From: Candidatus Thioglobus sp. MED-G25
GTDB taxonomy: Bacteria > Pseudomonadota > Gammaproteobacteria > Arenicellales > UBA868
Length of the DNA stretch: 40,959 nt
Reading direction: 5' to 3'
Assembly (NCBI GenBank): GCA_002456995.1
Contig: NTKC01000014.1
Location: forward strand, 1 to 40,959
Notes under the pieces: generated by a model
What the model was told of the DNA's origin: nothing
Databases searched by the model: none
The model's input: only the letters and a program-made list of their open reading frames with translations
Shown: piece after piece, positions 8,071 to 17,265 of the stretch
Numbering within the stretch: the first letter of the stretch is position 1
Layout: every line of letters starts with the position of its first letter
Translations under genes and position numbers: made by a program

Positions 8071-8853
8071 TCACCATTTCACCTCCGTATTACCATCCAG
8101 ACCGATAGCCTGCCCAGAGATGTAGCGGCCTTGTTCCGAACACAAGAATATAACCAGAGCAGCTACGTCTTCTTTATCAATAAATACCTTCATCGAACTA
8201 CTGTCCACAAATTCTTCTTTAACCGTATTTTGATCAACATCTCGTAAACCGGCTTCAGCGGCAATAATACGATCAATTCGCTCTCCTTCTACCGAGCCCG
8301 GACAAATCGCGTTGACTCGAATATTTCTTCCGCCGAGCTCAGTAGCCAGTGATTTAGTCAGCCCGATCAATCCCCACTTGGAAGACACATAGGGCGTGCG
8401 GTTCGGCGGACCGTAAAGACCGGCACTCGACGAGAGATTAACGATGGAGCCCCCCGCAGCCATTTCAAGCAATGGTATCGCATGTCGGCAACAGTAGTAG
8501 GCCGCCAAAAGGTTAACCTCGATGGTTTTGACCCATTCCGACTCCAGCACTGTCTCTAACCGACCCACAGGTCCGCCAATTCCTGCATTATTGACAAGTA
8601 TATCTAAGCCCCCGAACCGGGATTCAATCTCATTAAATAAATCTTCGACTTGAGCTGGCTGTGAAACGTCCGTGACACAGGCATGTAGGTCGGCATGCTC
8701 TTCTTCCAATCCAGCCACTGCAGTGGCATCGTTGTCACAGACACACACCTTTGCTCCCGCCATGGAAAATGATGAAGCGATAGAGAGGCCTATACCGCTT
8801 GCAGCTGCGGTTACCAGCACACGCTTACCATTCAGCCCGGTTAGCTGAGTCAT
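8071..8853 (-). CDS. Short-chain dehydrogenase/reductase (SDR)
   Basis: This 260-residue classical SDR has the nucleotide loop TAAASGIG (residues 15-22), Asp40 after the second strand (suggesting NAD preference) and NNAG (88-91). The catalytic set is Ser142 or Ser143, Tyr155 and Lys159 (in YVSSK). It oxidises or reduces a hydroxyl/carbonyl group in the cytosol. The start ATG at 8853 lies only 2 bases after the soxG stop, so translation is probably coupled to the sarcosine oxidase genes. A position directly behind soxG is unusual: this place is often taken by purU or folate genes in other bacteria. The substrate is unknown. A role in aldehyde or hydroxyacid handling beside the downstream AOR is only a guess. 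Confidence 0.88.
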   Translation of the reverse strand: MTQLTGLNGKRVLVTAAASGIGLSIASSFSMAGAKVCVCDNDATAVAGLEEEHADLHACVTDVSQPAQVEDLFNEIESRFGGLDILVNNAGIGGPVGRLETVLESEWVKTIEVNLLAAYYCCRHAIPLLEMAAGGSIVNLSSSAGLYGPPNRTPYVSSKWGLIGLTKSLATELGGRNIRVNAICPGSVEGERIDRIIAAEAGLRDVDQNTVKEEFVDSSSMKVFIDKEDVAALVIFLCSEQGRYISGQAIGLDGNTEVKW

Positions 8854-8855
8854 GA

Positions 8856-9491
8856 CTAATCTAGCCCTGAGTTATCATCCAACCGAAACTCGAATCCATC
8901 TTCATGTGCCGCGTCCATCAGCCACCGAATGAGGTGATCGGCGTAACTGCGCCGAACAAGTACTTCGAAAACACAATCGCCTGAACTCTGAAAAGCCGGC
9001 GTAATCAGAACATTCGAATGTGCCAGGATAGTCTGCGCACAGCTCCCCTGCGCAAACGCGTCGGCGTGCAGGTCCAATGTACACGCAGCCGACAGCACAT
9101 CCCGGGACTGACGGCCACCGACTCCGAACAGCGATTGACCACCGGTTAGATCAGTAACCGCGATGTGCAGTCCTGACAGGCTGTCCTCAAGATCTTGCAT
9201 TATTGAGACTTCCGGTTTTTTAACCGTCATTAGCCACTCGTCTGGGCCCAACCAATGACAACTCAAACCACCTGACCTGACTACAGTGTTCGGGATCACT
9301 GGTAACTCAACTCCAGTTACTCGCTGGACTCCAGTCAAAAAACCAGAATGAGTACTGTCACCACGCAGATTGACAAACTCAGTGACGCTGATTTCATTGA
9401 ACCAGACACCATAGTCACCGGCAATACCCTTAAAAGATGCATCCAAATCGATTCCTACGAATTGAGAATGCTTACTACCGGATATAGTCAT
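8856..9491 (-). CDS. soxG: Sarcosine oxidase gamma subunit
   Basis: This 211-residue protein resembles the small gamma subunit of heterotetrameric sarcosine oxidase, a GcvT-like fold without catalytic cofactor that caps the complex. Supporting stretches are GLSCHWLGPDEWLM (about 74-87) and DLTGGQSLFGVGG followed by the RDVLSA region. Its place directly after soxA and in order with soxB and soxD makes the assignment firm. The ATG at 9491 follows soxA by 81 bp, the longest gap inside the sox genes. No convincing regulatory element was seen there. Length is normal for the family. Confidence 0.88.
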   Translation of the reverse strand: MTISGSKHSQFVGIDLDASFKGIAGDYGVWFNEISVTEFVNLRGDSTHSGFLTGVQRVTGVELPVIPNTVVRSGGLSCHWLGPDEWLMTVKKPEVSIMQDLEDSLSGLHIAVTDLTGGQSLFGVGGRQSRDVLSAACTLDLHADAFAQGSCAQTILAHSNVLITPAFQSSGDCVFEVLVRRSYADHLIRWLMDAAHEDGFEFRLDDNSGLD

Positions 9492-9572
9492 GACCTGTCA
9501 TCACTCCGTCACTAAAATTCATTTGCCTGGCTCTCCGTGTAAGTTGCCTGACAAACCATGCGTAGATCTGTT

Positions 9573-12500
9573 CTATGTCTTATGCAGCTTATTTTCCGGG
9601 TCATAAAACACCGGGCTTGAAATGATCGCTTTGATGCACTGACCGTCCAATGTCGGCGCATAGACAGAAGCTCCCATCCGTGTGTGGCCGCCTTTGATCA
9701 GTGCCAAGGCAATCGAATGACCTAAGGTAGAACTGTAGTAACTCGAGGTTACATGCCCCGTCATTGGTACCGGATAGTCGGTTGATGGTTCGTTGACCAG
9801 TTGTGTGCCTTCAGGTAGAACCGTCTCCGGCTGTTCAGTCACAAGCCCCACCAATTGTTTTCGGCTGTCTCTCAACATGTCCGACCGAGCAAGTGACCGC
9901 TTCCCAATGAAGTCTTTTGTTTTTGAAACTATCCAGTCCATACCAAGGTCAGCCGGTGTCACAGAGCCGTCGGTATCCTGCCCAACGATGACATATCCCT
10001 TCTCAGCCCGTAGAACATGCATCGTTTCCGTGCCATAGGGTGTAATGCCATACTCGCCGCCAGCCTCCATCAACAACTCCCATAGAGCAACCCCGTCGTC
10101 CGCAGACACGTTAATCTCAAAAGCCAATTCCCCGCTGAAGCTGATCCTGAAAAGCCGCGCACTGATACCGGCTACGGAACCCTCGCGCAGACTCATAAAT
10201 GGAAAAGCGCCCGCAGACAAATCAATATCTGAACAAAGCCGATCCAGCAGTGAACGGCTATTAGGCCCGGCGATACTAGCGACAGCCCAGCGGTCAGTAA
10301 CCGAGGTAAAAAACACCTCCAACTCTGGCCATTCGGTCTGGTGCCATCTTTCCAACCACCCGAGAACGTGGGCCGCGCCGCCAGTCGTAGTGGTCATATA
10401 ATAATGATTATCACCAAGCCGGGAGCTGACACCGTCGTCCATCACCATTCCATCTTCTCCGAGCATTAACCCATAGCGACATCGGTTAATTTCGAGCTTC
10501 GACCAAGCATTGGTGTAAATCCTATTAAGAAATTCTGCCGAATCCCGCCCCCGAACTTCGATCTTTCCGAGCGTCGAGGCATCCAACAGACCGATGCTTT
10601 TACGTGTAGCGAGGCACTCACGGCGTACCGCGCTCTCCATAGTTTCACCGCCTTTAGGGTAATACCACGGCCGCTTCCACTGCCCGACGTCTTCAAAAAC
10701 TGCACCGTGAGCGACATGCCAGTCATGCATAGGCGTTTTTCTGACTGGATCGAAAAATACAGTCCCCAATTCACGACCTGCTATGGCTCCGAAAGTAACC
10801 GGGGTGTAGTTGGGTCTGAACGTGGTGGTCCCAGTCGCTGGGATAGACTGTCCCAAGTGTTGCGCAAGTATCGCCAACCCATTGATGTTTCCGGTCTTAC
10901 CCTGATCGGTACCAAAACCTAAAGCGGTATATCGCTTAACATGCTCAATAGAGCGGTAGCCCTCTCGTGCTGCGAGCGCTATATCTGCAGCCGTTGTATC
11001 GTTCTGGTAGTCGACAAATTTCTTGCCCCCACGGCCTGGCAATACACCATCTGGAACGTTCCACATTGGTTCTATAGCTGAACCGGTCCTGTCTGAAGCA
11101 TAGGGAATATCAATATGTGCGCACGCATAACCTGTCTCCCGCACTGCATGTACCCCGGCATCGACCCCGTCGCTCAGACAGTTACCCAGCTGAAAAATGC
11201 CCAGGGCCGATCCAGCAGATCGTTCGGATTGCACAGACTTGTCTGGTACAAAACAGGCCTGATCATCATCGTATTTGGGTCGACCACCAGACTGACAATG
11301 TAGGTGAATCGCCGGATTCCAGCCCCCGGAGATCGCGAGCACTTGACAGTCAAGCGATCCCTTTTGCGTCAGCACATCCCGACCATCCGCTGATAGTCGA
11401 CATAATTCCACAGCCCTCAAACCTTGTCGGCCACTTCTCGTGCCACCAACCCCATGACCCGAATAAACCGGAATACCCAGTGTATCCATTTGCAAGAGTC
11501 GCTCCTGGGATGGTCTCTGCCGGACGTCTATGACTCCTTTTACCTCCATACCGGCGCCGTGCATCTCGACAGCAGTTTGATAGGCTGAATCATTGTTTGT
11601 AAATACAGCCCCGGTACGGCCGGGTCGAACAGCATAACGATTGATGTAGGTTCGAACCGCCGAGGAAAGCATGATCCCCGGGCGGTCATTGTCAGCGAAC
11701 ACCAGGCCCCGTTCTATCGCCCCGGTAGCCAGTACGACCTGGCGAGCTCGGACCCGCCAATTGCGTTCTCTGGAAACAATATCGCCGATGCCAGCCTGGT
11801 GATCGGTCCGCCGTTGGTTGATCACCAAAAAGTTGTAATCGTAATAACCTGAGACAGTGCTTCTAGGCAACAGCATCACGTTGTCCATCAAGGACAGTTC
11901 CTTTACCAGATTATCCAGAAACATCCATGGACAGGCGCCCGACACGTGCTGCGTACTCGAGAGCAGGTCGCCCCCCATTTCAGCTTGTTCATCTGCAACA
12001 ATCACCCGGGCACCGGAGCGACCAGCAACTAGCGCGGCCATCAGTCCGGTCGGGCCGGCACCAACAACCAATACATCGCAATGGGCATTTCGTTTGTCAT
12101 AGCGGGCAGAATCAGGTTCAGTGGGCGCAAAACCGAGTCCAGCTGCGTGTCGTATGCGACCTTCATACCAATCCCACAAGAAACGGGGACGCATGAACGT
12201 TTTATAGTAAAACCCAGCTGGTAGTAAGCGCCCTATTCGATTGTTGATCGCGTACAGGTCAATCTCAAGACTGGGCCATCCAACAACGGTCCGTGCTGAT
12301 AATCCGTCAAACAATTCAACCTGTGTCGCCTTGAGATTCGGTATTGTTGACGCGCCCTCCCCCAGTTGAACAAGCGCATTCGGTTCCTCGGATCCACTTC
12401 CGAATAGACCTCGAGGGCGGTGGTACTTGAAACTTCGGCCAAAGAGTCGTATCCCGTTGGCCAATAGCCCCGATGCCAGGGTGTCGCCTTCAAAACCCTC

Positions 12501-12581
12501 GTAACGACGACCGTTAAAGAAAAACTCTAAGGGTCGGCCGCGGTTGATTCGGCCACCAGATGGAAGACGCTGTGAACTCAC
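9573..12581 (-). CDS. soxA: Sarcosine oxidase alpha subunit
   Basis: This 1002-residue protein is the large subunit of heterotetrameric sarcosine oxidase. It begins with a ferredoxin-like domain (about 15-100) that lacks the 2Fe-2S cysteines, as usual in this family. A pyridine-nucleotide-disulfide oxidoreductase fold follows with GAGPTG at 174-179, which binds NAD+. The last part (from about residue 610) is a GcvT-type folate-binding domain, where the methyl-derived carbon is transferred to tetrahydrofolate to give 5,10-methylene-THF. The start is GTG at 12581, in a GTGA overlap with the soxD stop, a sign of translational coupling. Length and domain order are those of known SoxA proteins. 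The complex is cytosolic. Confidence 0.95.
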   Translation of the reverse strand: MSSQRLPSGGRINRGRPLEFFFNGRRYEGFEGDTLASGLLANGIRLFGRSFKYHRPRGLFGSGSEEPNALVQLGEGASTIPNLKATQVELFDGLSARTVVGWPSLEIDLYAINNRIGRLLPAGFYYKTFMRPRFLWDWYEGRIRHAAGLGFAPTEPDSARYDKRNAHCDVLVVGAGPTGLMAALVAGRSGARVIVADEQAEMGGDLLSSTQHVSGACPWMFLDNLVKELSLMDNVMLLPRSTVSGYYDYNFLVINQRRTDHQAGIGDIVSRERNWRVRARQVVLATGAIERGLVFADNDRPGIMLSSAVRTYINRYAVRPGRTGAVFTNNDSAYQTAVEMHGAGMEVKGVIDVRQRPSQERLLQMDTLGIPVYSGHGVGGTRSGRQGLRAVELCRLSADGRDVLTQKGSLDCQVLAISGGWNPAIHLHCQSGGRPKYDDDQACFVPDKSVQSERSAGSALGIFQLGNCLSDGVDAGVHAVRETGYACAHIDIPYASDRTGSAIEPMWNVPDGVLPGRGGKKFVDYQNDTTAADIALAAREGYRSIEHVKRYTALGFGTDQGKTGNINGLAILAQHLGQSIPATGTTTFRPNYTPVTFGAIAGRELGTVFFDPVRKTPMHDWHVAHGAVFEDVGQWKRPWYYPKGGETMESAVRRECLATRKSIGLLDASTLGKIEVRGRDSAEFLNRIYTNAWSKLEINRCRYGLMLGEDGMVMDDGVSSRLGDNHYYMTTTTGGAAHVLGWLERWHQTEWPELEVFFTSVTDRWAVASIAGPNSRSLLDRLCSDIDLSAGAFPFMSLREGSVAGISARLFRISFSGELAFEINVSADDGVALWELLMEAGGEYGITPYGTETMHVLRAEKGYVIVGQDTDGSVTPADLGMDWIVSKTKDFIGKRSLARSDMLRDSRKQLVGLVTEQPETVLPEGTQLVNEPSTDYPVPMTGHVTSSYYSSTLGHSIALALIKGGHTRMGASVYAPTLDGQCIKAIISSPVFYDPENKLHKT

Positions 12582-12862
12582 TCAGGTATTCCGTCTGGCG
12601 ACTGCTCGCCGATCTTGTATACCGCCTCGATTTTATAGGACTGACTGTCTCTGACAGCATTGAACCACCGTCGACAACCCGCTGTATGGCACCACTGTTC
12701 TTCAAACCTACCCTTTGTGTTTTTACGATTAAATAGATAATCGCCCCAGTCCTCATCGGAAAGCTTTTCAGGTTCCTTCGGTCTAACAATATGAGCCTCA
12801 CCGCCGTAGCTGAACTCCGACTGGTCGCGTGACCCACACCAGGGACAGTCAATGCTCAGCAT
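12578..12862 (-). CDS. soxD: Sarcosine oxidase delta subunit (zinc-binding)
   Basis: This 94-residue protein has the classical SoxD pattern: CPWCG near the N-terminus, GEAHIVRP, then WGDYLFNRKN and WCHTAGCRRWF. The two N-terminal cysteines plus the histidine and cysteine of CHTAGC form the known structural zinc site. It bridges subunits of the SoxABDG heterotetramer. The ATG at 12862 is preceded by AGGTGG and lies 23 bp after soxB. Its stop overlaps the soxA GTG start. Confidence 0.94.
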   Translation of the reverse strand: MLSIDCPWCGSRDQSEFSYGGEAHIVRPKEPEKLSDEDWGDYLFNRKNTKGRFEEQWCHTAGCRRWFNAVRDSQSYKIEAVYKIGEQSPDGIPE

Positions 12863-12885
12863 TCAACCACCTTTGTTGACTAAAA

Positions 12886-14145
12886 TCAGTGTGCGACACC
12901 GGCTGCCCCGTGTTCATCGATCAAGGCGCCCGTGTAAAACCGGTTGAGATCGAACGCTGCGTTTAAACCATGCGGTGTGTTACGGGCAATCGTGTAAGCA
13001 AAGACCCAGCCCGAACCCGGTGTTGCCTTGAATCCACCGGTGCCCCAACCGCAGTTGAAATACAAACCTTTTACGGGAGTCAGTGAAATAATTGGGCAGG
13101 CATCTGGGCAGACATCAACAATTCCGCCCCACTGTCGAAGCATTTTGACTCTACTAAAATTCGGAAAGAGCTCAACAATCGCAGCGATATTTCCTTCGAT
13201 AACCGAATAGCTGCCCCTTTGGCCGTATCCAATATAAGAATCTATGCCTGCACCAACCACCAGCTCGCCTTTATCGGATTGGCTGATATAGCCGTGAACA
13301 GCGTTGGACATGATCACCGTATTGAGCACAGGCTTTAACGGCTCTGAAACTAGTGCCTGTAGAGGATGACTCTCGATTGGCATTCGCAGGCCAGCGTAAT
13401 CGGCCAGTAGACTCGAATGACCGGCTGCAACAACACCAACCTTCGGTGCCGCGATGAAGCCTCGCGTCGTATCTACACCTGTCACCGATCCGTTTTGCTG
13501 ACGGATTCCAGTCACCTCACAGTTCTGAATAACATCGACCCCATACCGGTCTGCGCCACGGGCAAAGCCCCAGGCCACCGCGTCGTGGCGAGCAACACCT
13601 CCACGAGGCTGGAACGATGCCCCAAGTATTGGGTAACGCGCCTGTTGTGAAATGTTGATAGTGGGTTCGATATTCTTGATCTGCGCGGGCGTTAACACTT
13701 CGCTGTCGATACCGTTTAACTGATTGGCACTGGAACGACGAACGATATCCCGCATATCCTGAAGTGTATGGCCGAGATTCATCACACCACGCTGACTGAA
13801 CATGACGTTGTAATTCAATTCCTGGCTGAGTCCCTCCCACAGTTTCAATGACTTTTCATAAAGGTGAGCAGCTTCGTCCCACAGATAATTGGAGCGAACG
13901 ATTGTGGTATTCCGACCAGTATTACCCCCACCGATCCAACCTTTTTCCAGCACGGCGACGCGAGTGATTGAATGTTCTTTCGCCAAGTAATAGGCGGTCG
14001 CGAGGCCGTGCCCACCGCCACCAACTATGATCGCGTCGTATGCTGGCTTGGGATCTGGACTCCGCCAGGCCTGTGACCAATTCTGATGATAGCTGACCGC
14101 ATTTCGTACCAAGCTGAAGATCGAATACTTATTTTTCATTGGCAA
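12886..14145 (-). CDS. soxB: Sarcosine oxidase beta subunit (flavin catalytic subunit)
   Basis: This 419-residue protein is the flavin subunit that oxidises sarcosine at its N-methyl group. The FAD loop GGGGHG is at 42-47, followed by Glu67 (VLEKGW) and the SoxB-type run [10 protein letters not shown]. His187, in [12 protein letters not shown], matches the histidine that carries covalent FMN in characterised heterotetrameric sarcosine oxidases. The C-terminus has [14 protein letters not shown], also typical. The product imine is channelled to the folate domain of SoxA. The gene starts 15 bp after glyA, giving the usual order glyA-soxB-soxD-soxA-soxG. A dimethylglycine-specific role seems less likely given the intact four-subunit set. 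Confidence 0.95.
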   Translation of the reverse strand: MPMKNKYSIFSLVRNAVSYHQNWSQAWRSPDPKPAYDAIIVGGGGHGLATAYYLAKEHSITRVAVLEKGWIGGGNTGRNTTIVRSNYLWDEAAHLYEKSLKLWEGLSQELNYNVMFSQRGVMNLGHTLQDMRDIVRRSSANQLNGIDSEVLTPAQIKNIEPTINISQQARYPILGASFQPRGGVARHDAVAWGFARGADRYGVDVIQNCEVTGIRQQNGSVTGVDTTRGFIAAPKVGVVAAGHSSLLADYAGLRMPIESHPLQALVSEPLKPVLNTVIMSNAVHGYISQSDKGELVVGAGIDSYIGYGQRGSYSVIEGNIAAIVELFPNFSRVKMLRQWGGIVDVCPDACPIISLTPVKGLYFNCGWGTGGFKATPGSGWVFAYTIARNTPHGLNAAFDLNRFYTGALIDEHGAAGVAH

Positions 14146-14160
14146 GAATGAGGGATCTGT

Positions 14161-15420
14161 CTATTTATCTGCATATACTGGGAAACGTGAACACAATTCC
14201 AGAACCTGTGCCCGCACATTGTCCACCACGCTCTCGTCACCCATTTGATCGAGGACATCGCAGATCCAGTCGGCAACCTGCCGGATTTCAATCTCACCGA
14301 ATCCTCGGGTGGTACTGGCGGGCGTGCCAATACGAAGCCCGCTCGTGACAAACGGTGAACGAGGGTCATTGGGCACGGTATTCTTGTTGACCGTGATATA
14401 AGCTCTGCCCAGCGCTGCATCTGCGTCCTTGCCGGTGATATTTTTATCGATGAGATCTACTAGAAACAGATGGTTATCCGTACCACCCGACACGATCTTG
14501 TAACCTCTTTTAATGAATGAATCGGCCATAGACTGCGCATTGCTGATCACCTGCTGTTGATAAATTTTGAACTCTGGTTCAAGCGCTTCTTTTAATGCGA
14601 CCGCTTTTCCTGCAATCGCATGCATCAGTGGGCCGCCCTGAGTACCGGGGAATACCAACGAACTCAATTTCTTCTCAACGGCTTCATTCTCACGGGCCAG
14701 AATCATGCCGCCACGAGCACCGCGCAGAGTCTTGTGGGTTGTGGTGGTAGTCACATCGGCGATTGAAACTGGACTGGGGTATAGCCCCACTGCCACGAGG
14801 CCGGCAACATGCGCCATATCGACAAATAGGTAAGCACCGACAGAATCTGCGATTTCCCGGAATTTTGCCCAATCAACAATGCGGCTATAAGCGGAAAACC
14901 CCGCCACTATCAACTTCGGTTTGTTTTTTTTGGCAAGACTTTCCACCTGGTCGTAGTCAATCTCTCCGTTTTCGTCGTCCAATCCATATTGCAGGGCCTT
15001 GTACAGCTTTCCTGAAAAATTTACTGCGGCACCATGAGTTAAATGACCACCGTGCGCAAGACTCATACCAAGAACCGTGTCACCGGGCTCTGCGAGCGCC
15101 ATGTACACCGCTGCATTAGCACCAGACCCTGAGTGTGGTTGAACATTTACGTAGTCCGCATTAAAAAGTTCTTTTGCACGATCTATCGCCAACTGCTCAG
15201 CCACATCCACATGTTCGCAGCCGCCATAGTAGCGTTTGCCCGGATAGCCTTCGGCATATTTATTGGTCAGTACGGACCCTTGTGCTTCAAGTACCCGGGG
15301 ACTGGTGTAGTTCTCCGAAGCGATCAGTTCTATGTGTTCTTCCTGACGCTGCTTCTCGTTCAGTATTGCAGTCCATAATTTCTCGTCATAACCTTCTATA
15401 CGTTCTGTCATCTTAAACAT
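14161..15420 (-). CDS. glyA: Serine hydroxymethyltransferase
   Basis: The enzyme interconverts glycine plus 5,10-methylene-THF and serine plus THF, using PLP. The Schiff-base lysine lies in [14 protein letters not shown] (Lys230 in the 419-residue form), and FVDMAHVAG and the N-terminal IELIASEN motif are intact. An ATG at 15426 is also in frame, but GAGG (complement of 15429-15432) is only 2 bases from it and 8 bases from the ATG at 15420. I therefore prefer 15420, which gives the family-like start MFKMTERI. It heads the sarcosine oxidase run, so glycine and methylene-THF produced by SoxBDAG can be turned directly into serine. A second glyA copy elsewhere in the genome is likely (inference). 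Confidence 0.96.
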   Translation of the reverse strand: MFKMTERIEGYDEKLWTAILNEKQRQEEHIELIASENYTSPRVLEAQGSVLTNKYAEGYPGKRYYGGCEHVDVAEQLAIDRAKELFNADYVNVQPHSGSGANAAVYMALAEPGDTVLGMSLAHGGHLTHGAAVNFSGKLYKALQYGLDDENGEIDYDQVESLAKKNKPKLIVAGFSAYSRIVDWAKFREIADSVGAYLFVDMAHVAGLVAVGLYPSPVSIADVTTTTTHKTLRGARGGMILARENEAVEKKLSSLVFPGTQGGPLMHAIAGKAVALKEALEPEFKIYQQQVISNAQSMADSFIKRGYKIVSGGTDNHLFLVDLIDKNITGKDADAALGRAYITVNKNTVPNDPRSPFVTSGLRIGTPASTTRGFGEIEIRQVADWICDVLDQMGDESVVDNVRAQVLELCSRFPVYADK

Positions 15421-15561
15421 CGTCATCGCCTCACAAAAAGTGTACTACCTGGTACGTTTTCATCTGACATATAAACTTTTGTTCACTACACAGCTACCAT
15501 AGCTCCTGGGGCATCCACTCACAGCTGCCAACAGGTCCGCCACTCGAATTCTAGTAGCACT

Positions 15562-15617
15562 GTCAAATAACCCCAACAAAAACAATTAATCGGTCGCATC
15601 AATAAGAGTTATTTGAC
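15562..15617. promoter_or_regulatory. 10-bp inverted repeat upstream of the glyA-sox operon
   Basis: GTCAAATAAC (15562-15571) and its exact reverse complement GTTATTTGAC (15608-15617) are separated by 36 bases. They lie in the 198-bp gap between the SPOR-protein gene and glyA, both on the minus strand. This may be a pair of operator half-sites for the sox operon or a long-loop hairpin ending the upstream transcript. The gap also holds AGCTA-TGG-TAGCT and TACC-A-GGTA closer to glyA. No glycine riboswitch pattern was recognised. Confidence 0.4.
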
Positions 15618-15624
15618 TGCAGAT

Positions 15625-17217
15625 TCACTTCTTCTCTGAACAGTGCGTCTTAAGTTTTTCAAGCACCGCCACTGGTACATCGTCCAGGGTACCGCAGAGA
15701 TCCTGCACAACAGACGAGAATCGTCGAACCCGCATGGCATCCAGCCGCACGGGAAGCAGACCCAATGCTTTTTGCACACTATCCAGCCCACTGTAGCTTC
15801 CGTGAAACAGTGTAAACCAACGTTTACCCGACACACTGCTACTGAAATAGCTGACATGATCATCAAATAATTGAGCGCGATAAAATTCTCGCATCAGCTT
15901 CTCACTGGTCGAACTGAAGAGCTCCAGTGTGTATCGTTTAGGCGCCTGGGCAAGCAACCAGTCATAGTCATTGCGTTTGAGCGGTTCTGAGCTTGCCAAT
16001 TCAGATCGCGCAGGTTCCTCCTGCGCTTGTCCAGTGCTCTGAGCTATCGAAGATACCTCATTCAGTGGTGTGACATTCTCCGTCACGGTCACCGACCCTG
16101 CGTCGACACTGTCTTGGGCTCGAAGCATCTCAGAAAGTGCTGCGATGTCGGCATCCCTATTGCTACCTAGGGACCTAGATTCATACTCATCTTGCCAAAT
16201 TCTCTGTAGAGACGCGTGGTTATCAGCCTGCTCAACCAGGCCAAGTACCGGCGTCCAGCCGGTAAGTGGCCCCGGCACCGACAACTTAGCCCAAGGATCA
16301 GCCCAGTCGACAAGTTTCAGCGACTGATTCTTGTCCAATTCTGTTACGACTGGAGATGATTCCCTGACAGAAGCTACCCCAGAACGCAGTACCGCTCCTT
16401 CCGCTACTCTCACGTTCGGCCCAGAAACCTGTTCGATGTCAGTGATGTTGACCCATCCGGTCAACGATTGGCTGAGTTCCACCAGATACCAGTCGTCTTG
16501 CCGCTCGGTAATCCTGACGAGCTGTCCCGCATTGGCTTCAGCCAGAATGACCGAGAGTCGGTTAAATGCGTTATAAATCCAGACTGACACCGGTCCGACC
16601 CGAGCGTACTGACTGACCGAACCACTGCGCGACTTCGATTCGCTCAGTTCAGCGAGATTCTGAAGCAGCAGACCAGCTTCCAGACTGCCACTCTTCAGTG
16701 CCGCCGTTAGCCATTTCCTCGCGTCTGCGGAGTTTTGGGGCACTCCTGCGCCGTACAAGTAGGCAGTGCCGACACCATACTGCGCTGCAGCGTTTCCATT
16801 ATGCGCCGCTGCCCGCCACCATTCCAATCCATGTTCACGATTTGAAGTCAACCCCTTGCCACTGAGATAAATAGCGCCAAGCAGATATTGCGCCCTCGGT
16901 TCACCCTGTTCAGCAGCGCGACTAAGCCAATAGAGTGCCTCTTGATTACTGACAACAACGCCGGTTCCGTGCAGAAACATCATTCCCAGCTGATACTGCG
17001 CTTCGGCATCACCTTCATAAGCTAGCAGCATCCACACCTCGAGCGCCTTCTGATACTCGCCCGACTGGTAGGCTTTAAGTGCTTCGCCCGATCCCGCGAA
17101 AGATATCACCGGTAGCGAAAGTAATGCTAGAACACCCAAAGTAAGGGCCAAACGCACGAACAACCCGGCCGTACGATCACACCCGTTGAGCAACAGCGGC
17201 GACCAGCGTTGGAACAT
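15625..17217 (-). CDS. Secreted/envelope protein with Sel1 repeats, two SH3-like domains and a C-terminal SPOR domain
   Basis: With the ATG at 17217 the protein has 530 residues. A TTG at 17265 would add 16, but AGGAGA (complement of 17221-17226) sits just before 17217, so I choose that. Residues 1-42 look like a long signal peptide or N-terminal anchor (hydrophobic core about 18-41). Three Sel1-type repeats follow at about 71-178, with the AAQYxxGxxYLxGxG pattern. Two SH3-like segments lie at about 203-263 and 266-327, each ending in a GW motif. A low-complexity Ser/Glu/Gln linker (about 340-420) leads to a SPOR-like domain at 425-500. SPOR domains bind denuded septal peptidoglycan. A role in envelope or division-site biology is therefore likely, but no specific gene is recognised. 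It is adjacent to the QueG-like gene. Confidence 0.78.
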   Translation of the reverse strand: MFQRWSPLLLNGCDRTAGLFVRLALTLGVLALLSLPVISFAGSGEALKAYQSGEYQKALEVWMLLAYEGDAEAQYQLGMMFLHGTGVVVSNQEALYWLSRAAEQGEPRAQYLLGAIYLSGKGLTSNREHGLEWWRAAAHNGNAAAQYGVGTAYLYGAGVPQNSADARKWLTAALKSGSLEAGLLLQNLAELSESKSRSGSVSQYARVGPVSVWIYNAFNRLSVILAEANAGQLVRITERQDDWYLVELSQSLTGWVNITDIEQVSGPNVRVAEGAVLRSGVASVRESSPVVTELDKNQSLKLVDWADPWAKLSVPGPLTGWTPVLGLVEQADNHASLQRIWQDEYESRSLGSNRDADIAALSEMLRAQDSVDAGSVTVTENVTPLNEVSSIAQSTGQAQEEPARSELASSEPLKRNDYDWLLAQAPKRYTLELFSSTSEKLMREFYRAQLFDDHVSYFSSSVSGKRWFTLFHGSYSGLDSVQKALGLLPVRLDAMRVRRFSSVVQDLCGTLDDVPVAVLEKLKTHCSEKK

Positions 17218-17265
17218 TGTTCTCCTACCTAGATAACCCAAAGCGACTCGATCCATGAGCGACAA

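Noticed and set aside
15427-15624. Glycine or folate riboswitch ahead of glyA-sox
   Set aside because: No recognisable conserved glycine-riboswitch or THF-riboswitch core on the minus strand; only inverted repeats are seen.
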